Shown: one piece after another, positions 34,366 through 45,045 of the stretch
How positions within the stretch are numbered: position 1 is the first letter of the stretch
Layout of the letters: the number at the start of each line of letters is the position of its first letter
Source of the DNA: Megaustenia siamemsis
Taxonomy: Eukaryota > Mollusca > Gastropoda > Stylommatophora > Ariophantidae
DNA length: 64,000 nt
Direction of reading: 5' to 3'
Assembly: GCA_032433765.1 (NCBI GenBank)
Contig: JAVIAB010000156.1
Location: forward strand, 84,489,015 to 84,553,014
Made by a program: the position numbers and the translations under genes
The notes under the pieces: generated by a model
Told to the model about the DNA's origin: nothing
Databases searched by the model: none
The model's input: the letters and a program-made list of their open reading frames with translations, nothing else

Positions 34366-35485
34366 TCAGATAGCTCAAAGTAAGATCAAACCTGTACTCA
34401 TCGACACAGCGTCTTGCTCAAGAGACTATGCATTACGATACACGATCAAGTAAACAACCTTACCATTCATAATAATACTCATTTATTATCTGACTCCATC
34501 AAAACGGTACTCAAGCTTTCCCTAAAAAGTCCTAAACAATATACCCCTGACCATCAACTTCATCCAACCCTGTCTGTTCAATTCTAATTTCCTTTTTTTG
34601 ACAAGATGACACCATCTTGATGCCAGATCATAATTTTACTCTATATTTATCCCGATTGTACAACATACAACATATGTTGAGTTACATATATAGGAAAGAG
34701 AAACGAAAAAACATGCACCGCTCGGCGCAGAATGCACGCCAGAACGTGGAAGATGTCTTTTGAAAATGTATCTAACGATTGTATATGCAGTCCTTGAAAT
34801 CATGCTGATATCATGTCTGCCAGAGGAATTCCATGAAAGAAGTCCGTATCTAAGGAAATATAAAAGCACTGTAGGGAAAATGTGATTAGCAGATGAGAGA
34901 AAGTGAGTTCGTGTCTAGAGTTTATGAAAAGATATCTACTTGAGAATAACTTAATGGAGTCGGTTTAGATCTGTTCAGGGGATCCAACTGTGGGGCAAAT
35001 CAAGGGGAGCGCAATCAGTGCTGATCGAGACAGCAAGAAGTGGGCGGCACCTCAAGGAAGTGCCTGCAGGGGCAGACAATCAAAATGGTTTGGGGGAAAT
35101 ATGTCATTTTTGTTGCTGTAGAGATGTGATCATTTGTCCATTTTGAGGGTGATTTTGTGTGTCCGTGCTTGTGTTTGTGCGACTGTGTGTGTGTGTACCT
35201 TGCGGTGAGTTTTCTTTTCTATTGAAAGTGGGGGGGGGGGACGTTCGAAAGGTGAAAGGTTGGTGCCCTTAAAACGACATTGACTAGTAGAAATGGTGTC
35301 GCTACTGAATCCCGGCATCTCATCAATAACTATTATCTTTTGTGGACTCACATGGTGGACAGTGTAAGTTATGATGCCGTCACATTTGTGACGAAATAAT
35401 GCGCAAGTCAGCTTATAATTTCTTGGCAATACTCTCATTAGTGGTAGACTGTTGGGTTCTGTAGGGAGTGAGACAGCTTGTTAAC
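34366..35485. other. No gene seen
   Basis: Unique-looking sequence. A short (TG)n run lies at 35183-35194 and a G-run at about 35231. No domain-bearing frame is recognised. Confidence 0.5.
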
Positions 35486-35592
35486 ATTGGCAGAGAGGAT
35501 TGGTGGTGAGGATTGGCAGAGAGGATTGGTGGTGCGGATTGGCAGAGAGGATTGGTGGTGAGTATTGGTGGTGAAAATTTGTTGTATTGATT
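35486..35592. repeat. GGATTGGTGGTGA-type repeat, left part of a larger array
   Basis: GGATTGGCAGAGAGGATTGG and GGTGGTGAG units precede the Sailor-like transposon and resume after it at 37731. The transposon inserted at the ragged left edge of this array. Confidence 0.85.
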
Positions 35593-35595
35593 TGC

Positions 35596-37728
35596 TATAG
35601 TCCGTTCAGAAATTCATAATCACACCTGAATTAGTTTTGCGTGATAACCGCTTGTTATTTTGGTTTCAAAATTTGCATGCAATCTTAGAATATTGATGAC
35701 GCAAAAATTTTGGTATTTTCTATTCCACAAACACAACAGATTTTGCACATCAGCGAATTCCTTTGATCTTTTATGACGATATCACACAAGTTGATTCAAA
35801 TTTTAGAGTTTACAGTAATCGTGTTAAATTTTCCAGTTTACTGCAATTCTTGTCAGAGGTGTATCTACATAGTGCTTAATTGTGGGTGTTGTTCGTTATG
35901 TGTATTTGCAAACATGAATTCAATTGGTTACAATTAGTCTTATCCTTCGGTCACCATTAGATCCCAGGACGTCCTAACTGCAGCTGGAATTGAATTCATC
36001 TTAATTTTAATCATTCCGAATCTGACGATTCCAAGAGGTTGATAATCATTACTGGCTGGGCAAATAGTAATCCATCTCGTTTCCAGTACTCATCTTTCAC
36101 CCGCAGCACATGTTCAACACACTTCTTCCAGAACGGAATGTCTATTTTTGAGAGAGACTCGCGTGTCAGAACTTCAACATCACACATTTTAAACGTCCTG
36201 TTCTGTTCTGCAACTTGTCCTTTGACGTGAGCCCAGACAAGTTTGATTGGATTAAGGTGCGCATGATATGCAGGGAGTCGAAGAGAGGTGTGGTCGTATT
36301 TATCAATGATTTTGTCAACATGGTACACCTTTTTCTTATTCGTATTCTTCACAAGTTGTAACAATTCGGGTTTTAAATATGTGTCGTCAAATTTGACATT
36401 TTCATTCGCAAGCCATGTCCTAATTTGCTCTTTTGTATTTGATGCAGTAGGCACTTTGTCTTCCTCTGATACGACATTGTGGTATGATGCATTATCCATG
36501 ACTATGCATGAAGGTCTCTCCAGGATTGGTAAAAGATCGTTCTCCAACCAGTGCCTGAAAATGTTTCCATTCATTTCAGTTTGATAGTCCCTACCGTCGG
36601 TACTTTTTGATTGGAAAATAAGTCCCGCATCATGGACAAGGCCGTTTTCAGTGCTTCCAGCATGCGTTAATATAATGCGCTGGCCTTTGCTGCTCGGAAT
36701 TGTTCTTTTGAGTTTGCCATTTACTGACTGCCATTCTTTAGCATAGGTGTGGTGTGCGTTGACCCATGATTCGTCCAAATATACAATATCATACCGTTCA
36801 CTCCGCCGCTCACGGATCTGTCTCAGGTATTTGCTTCGAGCAATGACCAAGTGTGGTTTTTCACAAATAATATTCCTGCCCCCAACAGTTTTTCTGAAAG
36901 TGAAGCCGGCTCCTCGCACAATCTTCCATAGAGTACTTTTAGAAATGTCAATATTGCAGTCTGCATGCAATTTTAATTTCAAATTCCTGAGAATAACAAG
37001 TACATTATTAGCAAACGTTTTCAATATCTCACGTTTTATGACATCCATGTCAAAGCTGTCGACTTTCCTTTTCCTTCCGTGATTGACATGAGTGCACTCT
37101 GAGTCTTGTTTAATCCAACGAGAAAATGACGATCTATTAAGACCAAGCGCGAGTTGCGTTCGTCTCTCTGGGTCATGAATATCACAATATAAATGCCCCA
37201 TCTTGGATTCCCTAAGGAAGTGCTGATATAGTAAAAAAGTATCCTTTTGCATAGTTATAAATTTGCATTTCAAACTCATTGTAATATAGATATAAATGTT
37301 GGTATTTAAAGTCAACAAATTGTCTACTGAGTCTTCACACAAATAATAAAGATACGCCTTCCCTTCGATAATTAATGCCAAGGCCGTGGTGCGTCATGTC
37401 GTTCAATAACAATTCAGTTTTGTGCACGTGATTCTCCTGAAGTTAGTGTTTCTGCAATAGCCAAACTATTTTACGTGAACGACCGCACCAAATCAATGAC
37501 CAAATTATCACCAAATTATCCTAAAATGTTGTCAAATTCGAACAGGGTGAATTTAATATAGCATAAAGAAGAAAACTTTTAAACTAGATCAAATTTCTCA
37601 GAGCAAAAAAATATTTCTATAACGTCATCAATATTCTAAGATTGCATGCAAATTTTTAAACCAAAATAACAAGCGGTTATCACGCAAAAATGATTCAGGT
37701 GTGATTATGAATTTCTGAACGGACTATA
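35596..37728 (-). mobile_element. Complete Tc1/mariner-superfamily (Sailor-like) transposon with about 104-bp TIRs
   Basis: The element is 35598-37726, flanked by TA at 35596-35597 and 37727-37728. Terminal inverted repeats are 35598-35701 and 37623-37726, starting TAGTCCGTTCAGAAATTCAT and nearly identical over about 104 bases. They contain the word GCGTGATAACCGCTTGTTAT on both sides. One long transposase frame lies inside on the minus strand. TA targets and a DDE_3-type transposase place it in the IS630/Tc1/mariner superfamily. At about 2.13 kb it is structurally complete and looks recent. Confidence 0.92.
36011..37381 (-). CDS. DDE transposase, Sailor-like (DD83E spacing), third catalytic Glu replaced by Lys
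   Basis: The protein would cut and paste the surrounding transposon. The frame is open for 456 codons. The true start may be Met35, Met44 or Met61, since the first 35 residues are not helix-turn-helix-like. Helix-turn-helix candidates lie at about residues 72-90 (RRTQLALGLNRSSFSRWI) and 145-163 (DISKSTLWKIVRGAGF). Catalytic motifs are YLDESWV (D203) and IVMDNASYH (D296). The third motif should be NPIELIW but reads NPIKLVW (K380, codon AAA). The spacing D296 to residue 380 leaves 83 residues between, far longer than DD34E mariners and close to the DD82E 'Sailor' type I recall. The copy at 63509 has E at this place. The frame is thus intact but probably catalytically dead. No introns. Confidence 0.9.
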   Translation of the reverse strand: MALIIEGKAYLYYLCEDSVDNLLTLNTNIYIYITMSLKCKFITMQKDTFLLYQHFLRESKMGHLYCDIHDPERRTQLALGLNRSSFSRWIKQDSECTHVNHGRKRKVDSFDMDVIKREILKTFANNVLVILRNLKLKLHADCNIDISKSTLWKIVRGAGFTFRKTVGGRNIICEKPHLVIARSKYLRQIRERRSERYDIVYLDESWVNAHHTYAKEWQSVNGKLKRTIPSSKGQRIILTHAGSTENGLVHDAGLIFQSKSTDGRDYQTEMNGNIFRHWLENDLLPILERPSCIVMDNASYHNVVSEEDKVPTASNTKEQIRTWLANENVKFDDTYLKPELLQLVKNTNKKKVYHVDKIIDKYDHTSLRLPAYHAHLNPIKLVWAHVKGQVAEQNRTFKMCDVEVLTRESLSKIDIPFWKKCVEHVLRVKDEYWKRDGLLFAQPVMIINLLESSDSE

Positions 37729-37730
37729 GT

Positions 37731-39950
37731 AGGATTGGTTGGGAGAATTGACTAGTAGGACTGGTGGTGAGTATTGACTGAGAGAATTGGTGGTGAGTGT
37801 TGGTGGTAATGATCGGCTGGGAGGATTGGTGGTGAGGATTAGCTGATAGAATTGGATGTGAGGATTGGCTGATAAGATTGCGTAGGGATTTTAGTGATGA
37901 GGATTGGCTGGGAGGATTGTTGGTGAGGATTGACTGGAAGGGTTGGCTGAAAGAATTTGGTGGTGTTATTAGTGATGAGGATTGGCTGGGAGGATTGGCT
38001 GGGAGAAGATGCTGGTGAGGATTGGAAGGGATGATAAGAAGGGAGGAGTGGTAAGTAAAGTAAAGTACCCCCGTCACGCCAAGTGGCGTATAGGGAATAT
38101 GGTGTTAGTGGCCATAAATTTTACAGACCTTCGGCACATGATTTTTGAGGTAATGTGGTCGGTATTACACCCGTGCCCCTTCACTTTCCCATAAAAAAAT
38201 CCGGTACCCATTAAAGGCTGGGTGAAGCCGGAAGCCGTCGGTTGGAATCGAACCCTACCCCTTTGTAGTCCAGTTCACTAACCACTGAGCTATCGCGGCT
38301 CCCCAAGAGGAGTGGTAGTGAGGACTTATTGGGAGGATTGGTGATGAGGATTAGCTGGAAGGATTGGTAGTGAGGATTAGCTGGGAAAATTGGTGGCGAG
38401 GAATAGCTGGGAAAATTGGTGGTGAGGATTAGCTGGGAAAATTGGTGGCGAGGATTAGCTGGAAAAATTGGTGGCGAGGATTAGCTGGGAGGATTGGTGG
38501 TGAGGATTAGCTGGGAAAATTAGTGGCGAGGAATAGCTGGGAGTATTGGTGGTGAGGATTAGCTGGGAAAATTGGTGGCGAGGATTAGCTGGGAGGATTG
38601 GTGGTGAGGATTAGCTGGGAAAATTGGTGGCGAGGAATAGATGGGAGGATTGGTGGTGAGGATTAGCTGGGAAAATTGGTGGCGAGGATTAGCTGAGAGG
38701 ATTGGTGGTGAGGATTAGCTGGGAAAATTGGTGGCGAGGATTAGCTGGGAGGATTGGTGGTGAGGATTAGCTGGGAAAATTGGTGGCGAGGATTAGCTGG
38801 GAAAATTGGTGGCGAAGATTAGCTGGGAGGATTGGTGGTGAGGATTAGCTGGTAAAATTGGAGGCGAGGATTAGCTGGGAGGATTGGTGGTGAGCATTAG
38901 CTGGGAGCATTAGTGGTGAGGATTAGCTGGGAAAATTGGTGACAGGGATTAGCTGGGAGGATTGGTGGTGAGGATTAGCTGAGAAAATTGGTGGCGAGGA
39001 TTAGCTGGGAGGGTTGGTGGTGAGGATTAGCTAGGAAAATTGGTGGCGAGGATTAGCTGGGAGAATTGGTGATGAGGATTAGCTGGGAGGATTGGTAGTG
39101 AGGATTAGCTGGGAGGATTGGTAGTGAGGTTTAGCTGGGAGGATTGGTGGTGAGGATTAGCTGGGAAGATTGGTGGTGAGGATTAGCTGGAAGGATTGGT
39201 ACTGATGATTAACTGGGAGGATTGGTGGTGAAGATTAGCTGGGAGGATTGGTGGTGAGGTTTAGCTGGGAGGATTGGTGGTTTGGATTAGCTGGGAGGAT
39301 TGGTGGTTTGGATTAGCTAAAGGATTGGTGGTTTGGGTTAGCTGGGAGGATTTGTGGTGAAGATTAGCTGGGAGGATTGGTGGTGAAGATTAGCTGGGAG
39401 GATTGGTGGTGAGGATTAGCTGGGAGGATTGGTGGTGAGGATTGGCTAGGAGGATTGGTAGTGAGGATTAGCTGGGAGGATTTGTGGTGAAGATTAGCTG
39501 GGATGATTGGTGGTGAGGATTAGCTTGGAGGATTGGTGGTGAGGATTAACTGGGAGGATTGGTGGTTTGGATTAGCTGAAGGATTGGTGGATTGGATTAG
39601 CAGGGAGAATTTGTGGTGATGATTTGTTGGGAGGATTGGTTTGGTGATGATGATTAGCTCGGAGGACTAGCGGTGAAGATTAGCTGGGAGGATTGGTGGT
39701 GAGGACTAGCTAAAGGATTGGTGGTGAGGATTAGCTGCTTGGACTAGCAGTGAGGATTAGCTGGGAGAATTGGTAGTGAGGATTAGCTGGGTGGACTAGC
39801 GGTGAGGATTAGCTGGGAGGATTGGTGGTAACAATTAGCTGGAGGATTGGTGGTGAGGATTAGCTGGGTGGACTAGTGGTGAGGATTAGCTGGGAGAATT
39901 GCCTGTAATGATTTGTTGGGTGGATTGTCTGTGAGGATAGGTGATGAGGA
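37731..39950. repeat. 26-bp (2x13) GATTGG/GATTAG array, about 75 copies
   Basis: The unit is two related 13-base halves, GAGGATTAGCTGG and GAGGATTGGTGGT, with AAAATTGG variants. A family-1 SINE interrupts it at 38054-38306. Alternation of GGAGGATTGG and GAAAATTGG blocks from 38380 to 39060 gives a longer period. Confidence 0.9.
38043..38317 (-). mobile_element. Full-length SINE family 1 with 11-bp target duplications
   Basis: The SINE body is 38054-38306, flanked by GAGGAGTGGTA at 38043-38053 and 38307-38317. On the minus strand it reads GGGGAGCCGCGATAGCTCAG (A box, TAGCTCAGTGG), GGGTTCGATTCC (B box), CACCCAGCCTTTAA, GTAATACCGACC, then ATACGCCACTTGGCGTGACG and a CTTTACTTTACTT tail. It is the best reference copy of the family in the window and landed in an already formed array. 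Confidence 0.93.
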
Positions 39951-40622
39951 TCGATTGGGAAGGTTGAAGTGAGGATTTGATGGGAAGGTTTGTAGTGAGG
40001 ATTTGATGGGAAGGTTTGAAGTGAGGATTTGATGGGAAGGTTTGTAGTGAGGATTTGATGGGAAGGTTTGTAGTGAGGATTTGATGGGAAGGTTTAGTAA
40101 GGATTTGAGGGGAAGGTTTGTAGTGAGAATCGGCTGGGAAGGTTGTAGTGAGGATTTGATGGAAGGTTTGTAGTGAGGATTTGATGGGAAGGTTTGCAGT
40201 GAGGATTTGATGGGAAGGTTTAGTGAGGATTTGATGGGAAGTTTATAGTGAGGATTTGATGGAAGGTTTGTAGTGAGGATTTGATGGGAAGGTTTGCAGT
40301 GAGGATTTGATGGGAAGGTTTGTAGTGAGGATTTGATGGGAAGGTTTGTAATGAGGATTTGATGGGAAGGTTTGTAGTGAGCATTTGATGGGAAGGTTTG
40401 TAGTGAGGATTTGATGGGAAGGTTTGTAGTGAGGATTTGATGGGAAGGTTTATAGTGAGGATTTGATGGGAAGGTTTGTAGTGAGGATTTGATGGGAAGG
40501 TTTGTAATGAGGATTTGATGGGAAGGTTTATAGTGAGGATTTGATGGGAAGGTTTGTAGTGAGGATTTGATGGGAAGGTTTGTAGTGAGGATTTGATGGG
40601 AAGGTTTGTAGTGAGGATCGGC
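39951..40622. repeat. 26-bp subfamily of the preceding array, about 26 copies
   Basis: The unit is GAGGATTTGATGGGAAGGTT plus TGTAGT. It shares GAGGATT and the 26-bp length with the array to its left and looks like a locally homogenised derivative. Confidence 0.92.
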
Positions 40623-41154
40623 TGCATTAACACCGCTTGAAAGAACATTGGTTGTGATGGTGTGACCAGTTTAATACGGCACTCCCCTACAACAGACAAG
40701 TTACGGGACGTCCTTAACCTTAACCTTTGACCTTCACTTGGGGGTAAAAAAACGTGAAATCAAGGTCAACGTGTTCCTGTCGTTGTAGTCGATCTGTAAG
40801 AAGAAGGTCACGTGTCTTTGAACCGGCTTAGCGTAAAGAACGTTTTTACGGATAAACCAATCATCGATTAGGATTGAGGGAAGAGACACGCCCATCAGGC
40901 CTGCCCTTATCTGCAGGGACCACAACGACGTTGGCGCGACATCTTCAAACATGCCCGTTACGTCGATGTCAAAGTGATCGCTATTTATGTCTACTTGCCT
41001 CGGATCTCGACGCAGCTCTCTCTACACACTCACACCCAATCGTTCATTTTATCATCAACAGTTTTTTCCCACATTTTCATTATCTGGTGCATAAAGTGGA
41101 GCAGTTCGGGTTGAACAGTGTTTCAAAATACACATGATTCAATAGAGAGCTCTG
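40623..41154. other. No confident gene; weak exon candidate at about 40743-40798 minus
   Basis: On the minus strand a pyrimidine-rich CCTTCTTCTTACAG precedes ATCGACTACAACGACAGGAA, then an open stretch runs to CCCCCAA followed by GTGAAG. This looks like a possible small internal exon, but I recognise no protein family. Confidence 0.25.
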
Positions 41155-41335
41155 TGTATCAAATGTGTTGTCAGATAGCATGACATCAAATTTGTTGTCA
41201 CATACCATGACATCAAATGTGTTGTCATACACCATGACATCAAATATGTTGTCAGATACCATGACATCAAATGGGCTGCAGATACTATGACATCAAATGT
41301 GTTGTCACATACCATGACATCAAATGTGTTTGTTA
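41155..41335. repeat. 27-bp minisatellite, about 7 copies
   Basis: The unit is ATGACATCAAATGTGTTGTC plus ACATACC, with single-base variants. Confidence 0.9.
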
Positions 41336-41349
41336 ATTCAATGACATCT

Positions 41350-41420
41350 TCTGATTCTCTTTATTTCCTTCTTCTTTCCTTTCTTATTTGCCTTTCAGCG
41401 TCGAGGGAAGATATATATTA
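41350..41420 (-). mobile_element. Possible LINE type C 3' tail
   Basis: On the minus strand CTCGACGCTGAAAGGCAAAT followed by an AAGAAAGGAAAGAAGAAGG tail matches the end of the LINE remnant at about 1765-1810. Only the terminal stretch is present. Confidence 0.5.
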
Positions 41421-41739
41421 CAATTTTCTGCTCTTGTGTGAACAAATTAAAACTAGCCTTCTAGCCATAGTGCGACAGAGAAATGAAAGCGCAAAATACC
41501 TCTAGTGGTGTTCACCTTTGTCGTAGAAAGATGTTCTGTTTACAAAATAAAGTTCAAAGCGATATTTTCCTAGCTGTACGTGTCTTCACATCATTCTTCT
41601 TCAGTTCATGTCCAGTGTTCCGTCTCAAAGAGAGAATGGATGGTCTGTCGGCATGCTGTGTATTTAATCATACTTTATAGAGTTTTACTTTTGTGAAAGT
41701 GAATGTGTCTTCTCCCTTTTCTTCAACACATAGAAATAC

Positions 41740-42188
41740 CTATCGGCACCAAAAAAACATCTTACAGAGCGTATGCATTCCAATATTGTTCTATCAATGC
41801 AAAACAAGGACACTTACGACTAAGCATAAAAGAAAGCTTGTCACCACAGAGATGAGATGTCTGAGAAAAGCGCTTGGAGTGACCAGAAAAGACAGAATCA
41901 GAAATGATATTATAAGAGAAAGAGTAGACATTGAACCAATAATAAGCAGAATGTACAGAAACAACAAATAAACTGGTTTGCCTGTCTAGAAAGAATGTCG
42001 TGTGATTCCTTACCATACAAAGCATATATTAAAAGATGAGAAGGGAGAAGATCAAGAGGTAGACCCGGAGTAAGATGGACAGAGAACAAAGAAACGTTAC
42101 AAGAAGTCACAATCAGCGAACTCAACAAAAGGGCGAGATCCACAACTTTGTTTCTCCCGCGCCACCCGAAAAAGGACAAGAGGAAGTG

Positions 42189-42190
<2 letters not shown>
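41740..42190 (+). mobile_element. LINE C-terminal fragment
   Basis: Encodes TLTTKHKRKLVTTEMRCLRK, ALGVTRKDRIRNDIIRERV and EPIISRMYR, the C-terminal region of non-LTR elements. Stops appear after about residue 90. Downstream remnants include a KRTRGSEE-like basic stretch that merges into a (GA)n run. It is related to the fragments at 1725-2400 and 62746-63053. Confidence 0.75.
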
Positions 42191-42199
<9 letters not shown>

Positions 42200-42244
<45 letters not shown>

Positions 42245-42258
42245 GAGAGAGAGAGAGA
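42200..42258. repeat. (GA)n microsatellite
   Basis: An almost perfect AG dinucleotide run interrupted by AACG. Its translation as alternating Arg-Glu is an artefact. Confidence 0.9.
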
Positions 42259-42422
42259 TGTTCGTTCAATTTTCTTTAGGAAAATACTGCCAGTGTGTGT
42301 TCACAGAAGGGTACACAAGATTGGATCACAAGTGGGAGGGGCTAAAGAACTTATCACAAGGGGTGGGGGGGAGTTGGTGGGGGAGGTCACCACGAGTTAT
42401 GGGCCTTGACCAGTGGCCACGA

Positions 42423-43193
42423 GAACAATGTCACAAGTCAAACAATAAAGAGAGAATCAGAAGAGAACAATGTCACAAGTCAAACAATAAAGAGAGAATC
42501 AGAAGAGAACAATGTCACAAGTCAAACAATAAAGAGAGAATCAGAAGAGAACAATGTCACAAGTCAAACAATAAAGAGAGAATCACAGAGTAGAACAATG
42601 TCACAAGTCAAACAATAAAGAGAGAATCAGAAGAGAACAATGTCACAAGTCAAACAATAAAGAGAGAATCAGAAGAGAACAATGTCACAAGTCAAACAAT
42701 AAAGAGAGAATCACAGAGTAGAACAATGTCACAAGTCAAACAATAAAGAGAGAATCAGAAGAGAACAATGTCACAAGTCAAACAATAAAGAGAGAATCAG
42801 AAGAGATCAATGTCACAAGTCAAACAATAAAGAGAGAATCAGAAGAGAACAATGTGACAAGTCCAACAATAAAGAGAGAATCACAGAGTAGAACAATGTC
42901 ACAAGTCAAACAATAAAGAGAGAATCACAGAGTAGAACAATGTCACAAGTCAAACAATAAAGAGAGAATGACAGAGTAGAACAATGTCACAAGTCTAACA
43001 ATAAAGAGAGAATGACAGAGTAGAACAATGTCACAAGTCCAACAATAAAGAGAGAATGACAGAGTAGAACAGTGTCACAAGTCTAACAATAAAGAGAGAA
43101 TCACAGAGTAGAACAATGTCACAAGTCTAACAATAAAGAGAGAATGACAGAGTAGAACAATGTCACAAGTCTAACAATAAAGAGAGAATCACA
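42423..43193. repeat. 42-bp minisatellite, about 18 copies
   Basis: The unit contains GAACAATGTCACAAGTCAAA and CAATAAAGAGAGAATCA. Two subtypes, CAGAAGA and CACAGAGTA, are first mixed and then replaced by GACAGAGTA toward the right. AATAAA occurs in every unit, but nothing indicates that it works as a poly(A) signal here. Confidence 0.93.
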
Positions 43194-43244
43194 CAATGAA
43201 TACAGGCTTCACACAGTGAACTTTTTCAAACTGTCCGCAGTTCC

Positions 43245-43401
43245 TCTTTCTCTCACGTTCTCTCACTTTCTCTCTTTCTCTCTAATTCTATCTCTTTCTT
43301 TCTCTTTTTCTCTCTTTCTCTCCCTGTCTTTCTCTCTTCTTTCTCTTTCTCTATCTCTTTCTTTCTCTCTCTCTTTCTCTCTCTCTGTCTCTCTCTCTAT
43401 T

Positions 43402-43432
<31 letters not shown>

Positions 43433-43436
43433 ATTT

Positions 43437-43467
<31 letters not shown>

Positions 43468-43637
43468 TATTTCTCTCTCTCTCTCTGTCTCTCTCTCTCT
43501 CTCTGTCTCTCTCTATTTCTCTCTCTCTCTCTGTCTCTCTCTCTCTCTCTCTGTCTCTCTCTATTTCTCTCTCTCTCTCTCTGTCTCTCTCTATTTCTCT
43601 CTCTCTGTCTCTCTCTCTCTGTCTCTCTATTTCTCTC

Positions 43638-43688
<51 letters not shown>

Positions 43689-43690
43689 AT
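43245..43690. repeat. CT-rich microsatellite (CTCT/CTGT/TTCT)
   Basis: A pyrimidine-only strand of about 450 bases, with blocks of CTCTCTCTGTCTCTCTCTAT recurring in the second half. It is a polypurine-polypyrimidine tract able to form triplex DNA. Confidence 0.93.
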
Positions 43691-44145
43691 CAACCACATC
43701 AGCTGGTAAAGACGCACAGACACCAAATGGTAAGATGAGTCAATAATTTCAACAAATTCCCTCAAGTTACCGCACAAATTGATCACAGACAGAAGGCTAT
43801 ATGGACAGACGAACCGCGGTGACTTCTCAATGCTGTCATTAGGGTCATACCTCTCATCGCCCCATTCTGCTTTGTCTCAAATATAAATGTGTCCATCTGT
43901 AGACCAGACAGAGCTACAACAGAAATGTAACGAAGGAAACAGAAGAAGTTAACAGATAAATGAGAGGCTTATTAAATGCGCGCCAGGGAATGATTGAATG
44001 AATGTCTGTGAACAGAAATGAATGATCGATGGGATGTATTATAGAAGATTGAGGGGAGAGAAGACTCAGTCATGAGTCAGTAGCTGGCTAGGAGTCTGGA
44101 TAAGATGACGCGAAGTAAGATAAGATAAGCTGAACTTCGGTTTGT
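43691..44145. other. No gene seen
   Basis: Unique-looking sequence with no recognisable domain or RNA gene. Confidence 0.5.
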
Positions 44146-44375
44146 TCTGTTGTGTTACGTTTGTTGAGATATTTTGTGTTGTGTTACGTTGAGATATGTT
44201 GTGTTACGTTGAGATATGTTGTGTTACGTTGAGATATGTTGTGTTGTGTTACGTTTGTTGAGATATTTTGTGTTGTGTTACGTTGAGATATGTTGTGTTG
44301 TGTTACGTTTGTTGAGATATTTTGTGTTGTGTTACGTTGAGATATGTTGTGTGTTACGTTGAGATATGTCGTGTT
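44146..44375. repeat. TGTTACGTTGAGATATGTTG tandem repeat, about 9 copies
   Basis: Two unit lengths, about 22 and about 33 bases, alternate. The longer has an extra GTTTGTTGAGATATTTTGTG. It is a short complex minisatellite. Confidence 0.85.
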
Positions 44376-44735
44376 GTTGTTTGCTGACTTTCACCAGCTT
44401 TATATCTCAAACGAAGTCTCGAGGAATTCAGTTGTGTATGAATATCACTTTCTCCCCAGTGTCATACTATGAAGCGCCTACTTATGTGTCCCCCACCGAA
44501 CAAGCAGGTATTCTCGACTCAGAGGTACTCTATTTTGTTTTCCTAATCGTCGAGAGTTTTGACGTTTTTCTTTGGATATTTTCTTGTCAAGTTTCCCTTG
44601 GCGGCAGCCATTTTAGTCTACTCTTTTCGAGATCAAACCGTCAAGGTTTTTTTTGTTTGTAACTTGCGCAGAGCACACACGGGACCTCCTGTTCTTTGCT
44701 ATCATCCAAGAGAGCGAGACATTGGATCTCACAAC
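44376..44735. other. No gene seen; dispersed repeat piece at 44575-44640
   Basis: Open frames lack known domains. Positions 44575-44640 resemble 465-530. Confidence 0.45.
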
Positions 44736-44738
44736 TCA

Positions 44739-44862
44739 AAGACCAGTGCTAGCGTCACGAAAAGACCAGTGCTATCGTCACGAAAAGACCAGTGCTAGCG
44801 TCACGAAAAGACCAGTGCTAGCGTCACGAAAAGACCAGTGCTAGCGTCACGAAAAGACCAAG
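44739..44862. repeat. 23-bp tandem repeat, about 5 copies
   Basis: The unit is GACCAGTGCTAGCGTCACGA plus AAA. One copy has CTATCG for CTAGCG. Confidence 0.93.
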
Positions 44863-44875
44863 GATTCCAATTGAA

Positions 44876-44945
44876 TATTTTCTACTGGGATTTGAACCTG
44901 GGACCTTCGTGTCTAAATGCCGAGGTCTAGACCACCCTGACCCCC
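44876..44945 (-). mobile_element. tRNA-like SINE head, third type
   Basis: On the minus strand GGGTCAGGGTGGTCTAGACC is followed by CCAGGTTCAAATCCCAG, a perfect Pol III B box (GGTTCAAATCC) at a tRNA-like distance. The 5' and 3' ends do not pair as an acceptor stem, so it is a SINE head or tRNA pseudogene. A 16-17 base C run at 44941-44957 adjoins it. Confidence 0.55.
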
Positions 44946-45045
44946 CCCCCCCCCCCCACATTATTGAAGTTACGGGATATATATTTAGTGAAGCCGATAG
45001 TTGAAACTAATACATAAGTGGCAGAGTCAAGAGTAGTAAATAATT

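Noticed and set aside
43216..43786. Arg-Glu-rich or Ser-Leu-rich proteins over the CT-rich tract
   Set aside because: Low-complexity translations of a dinucleotide-like microsatellite on either strand.
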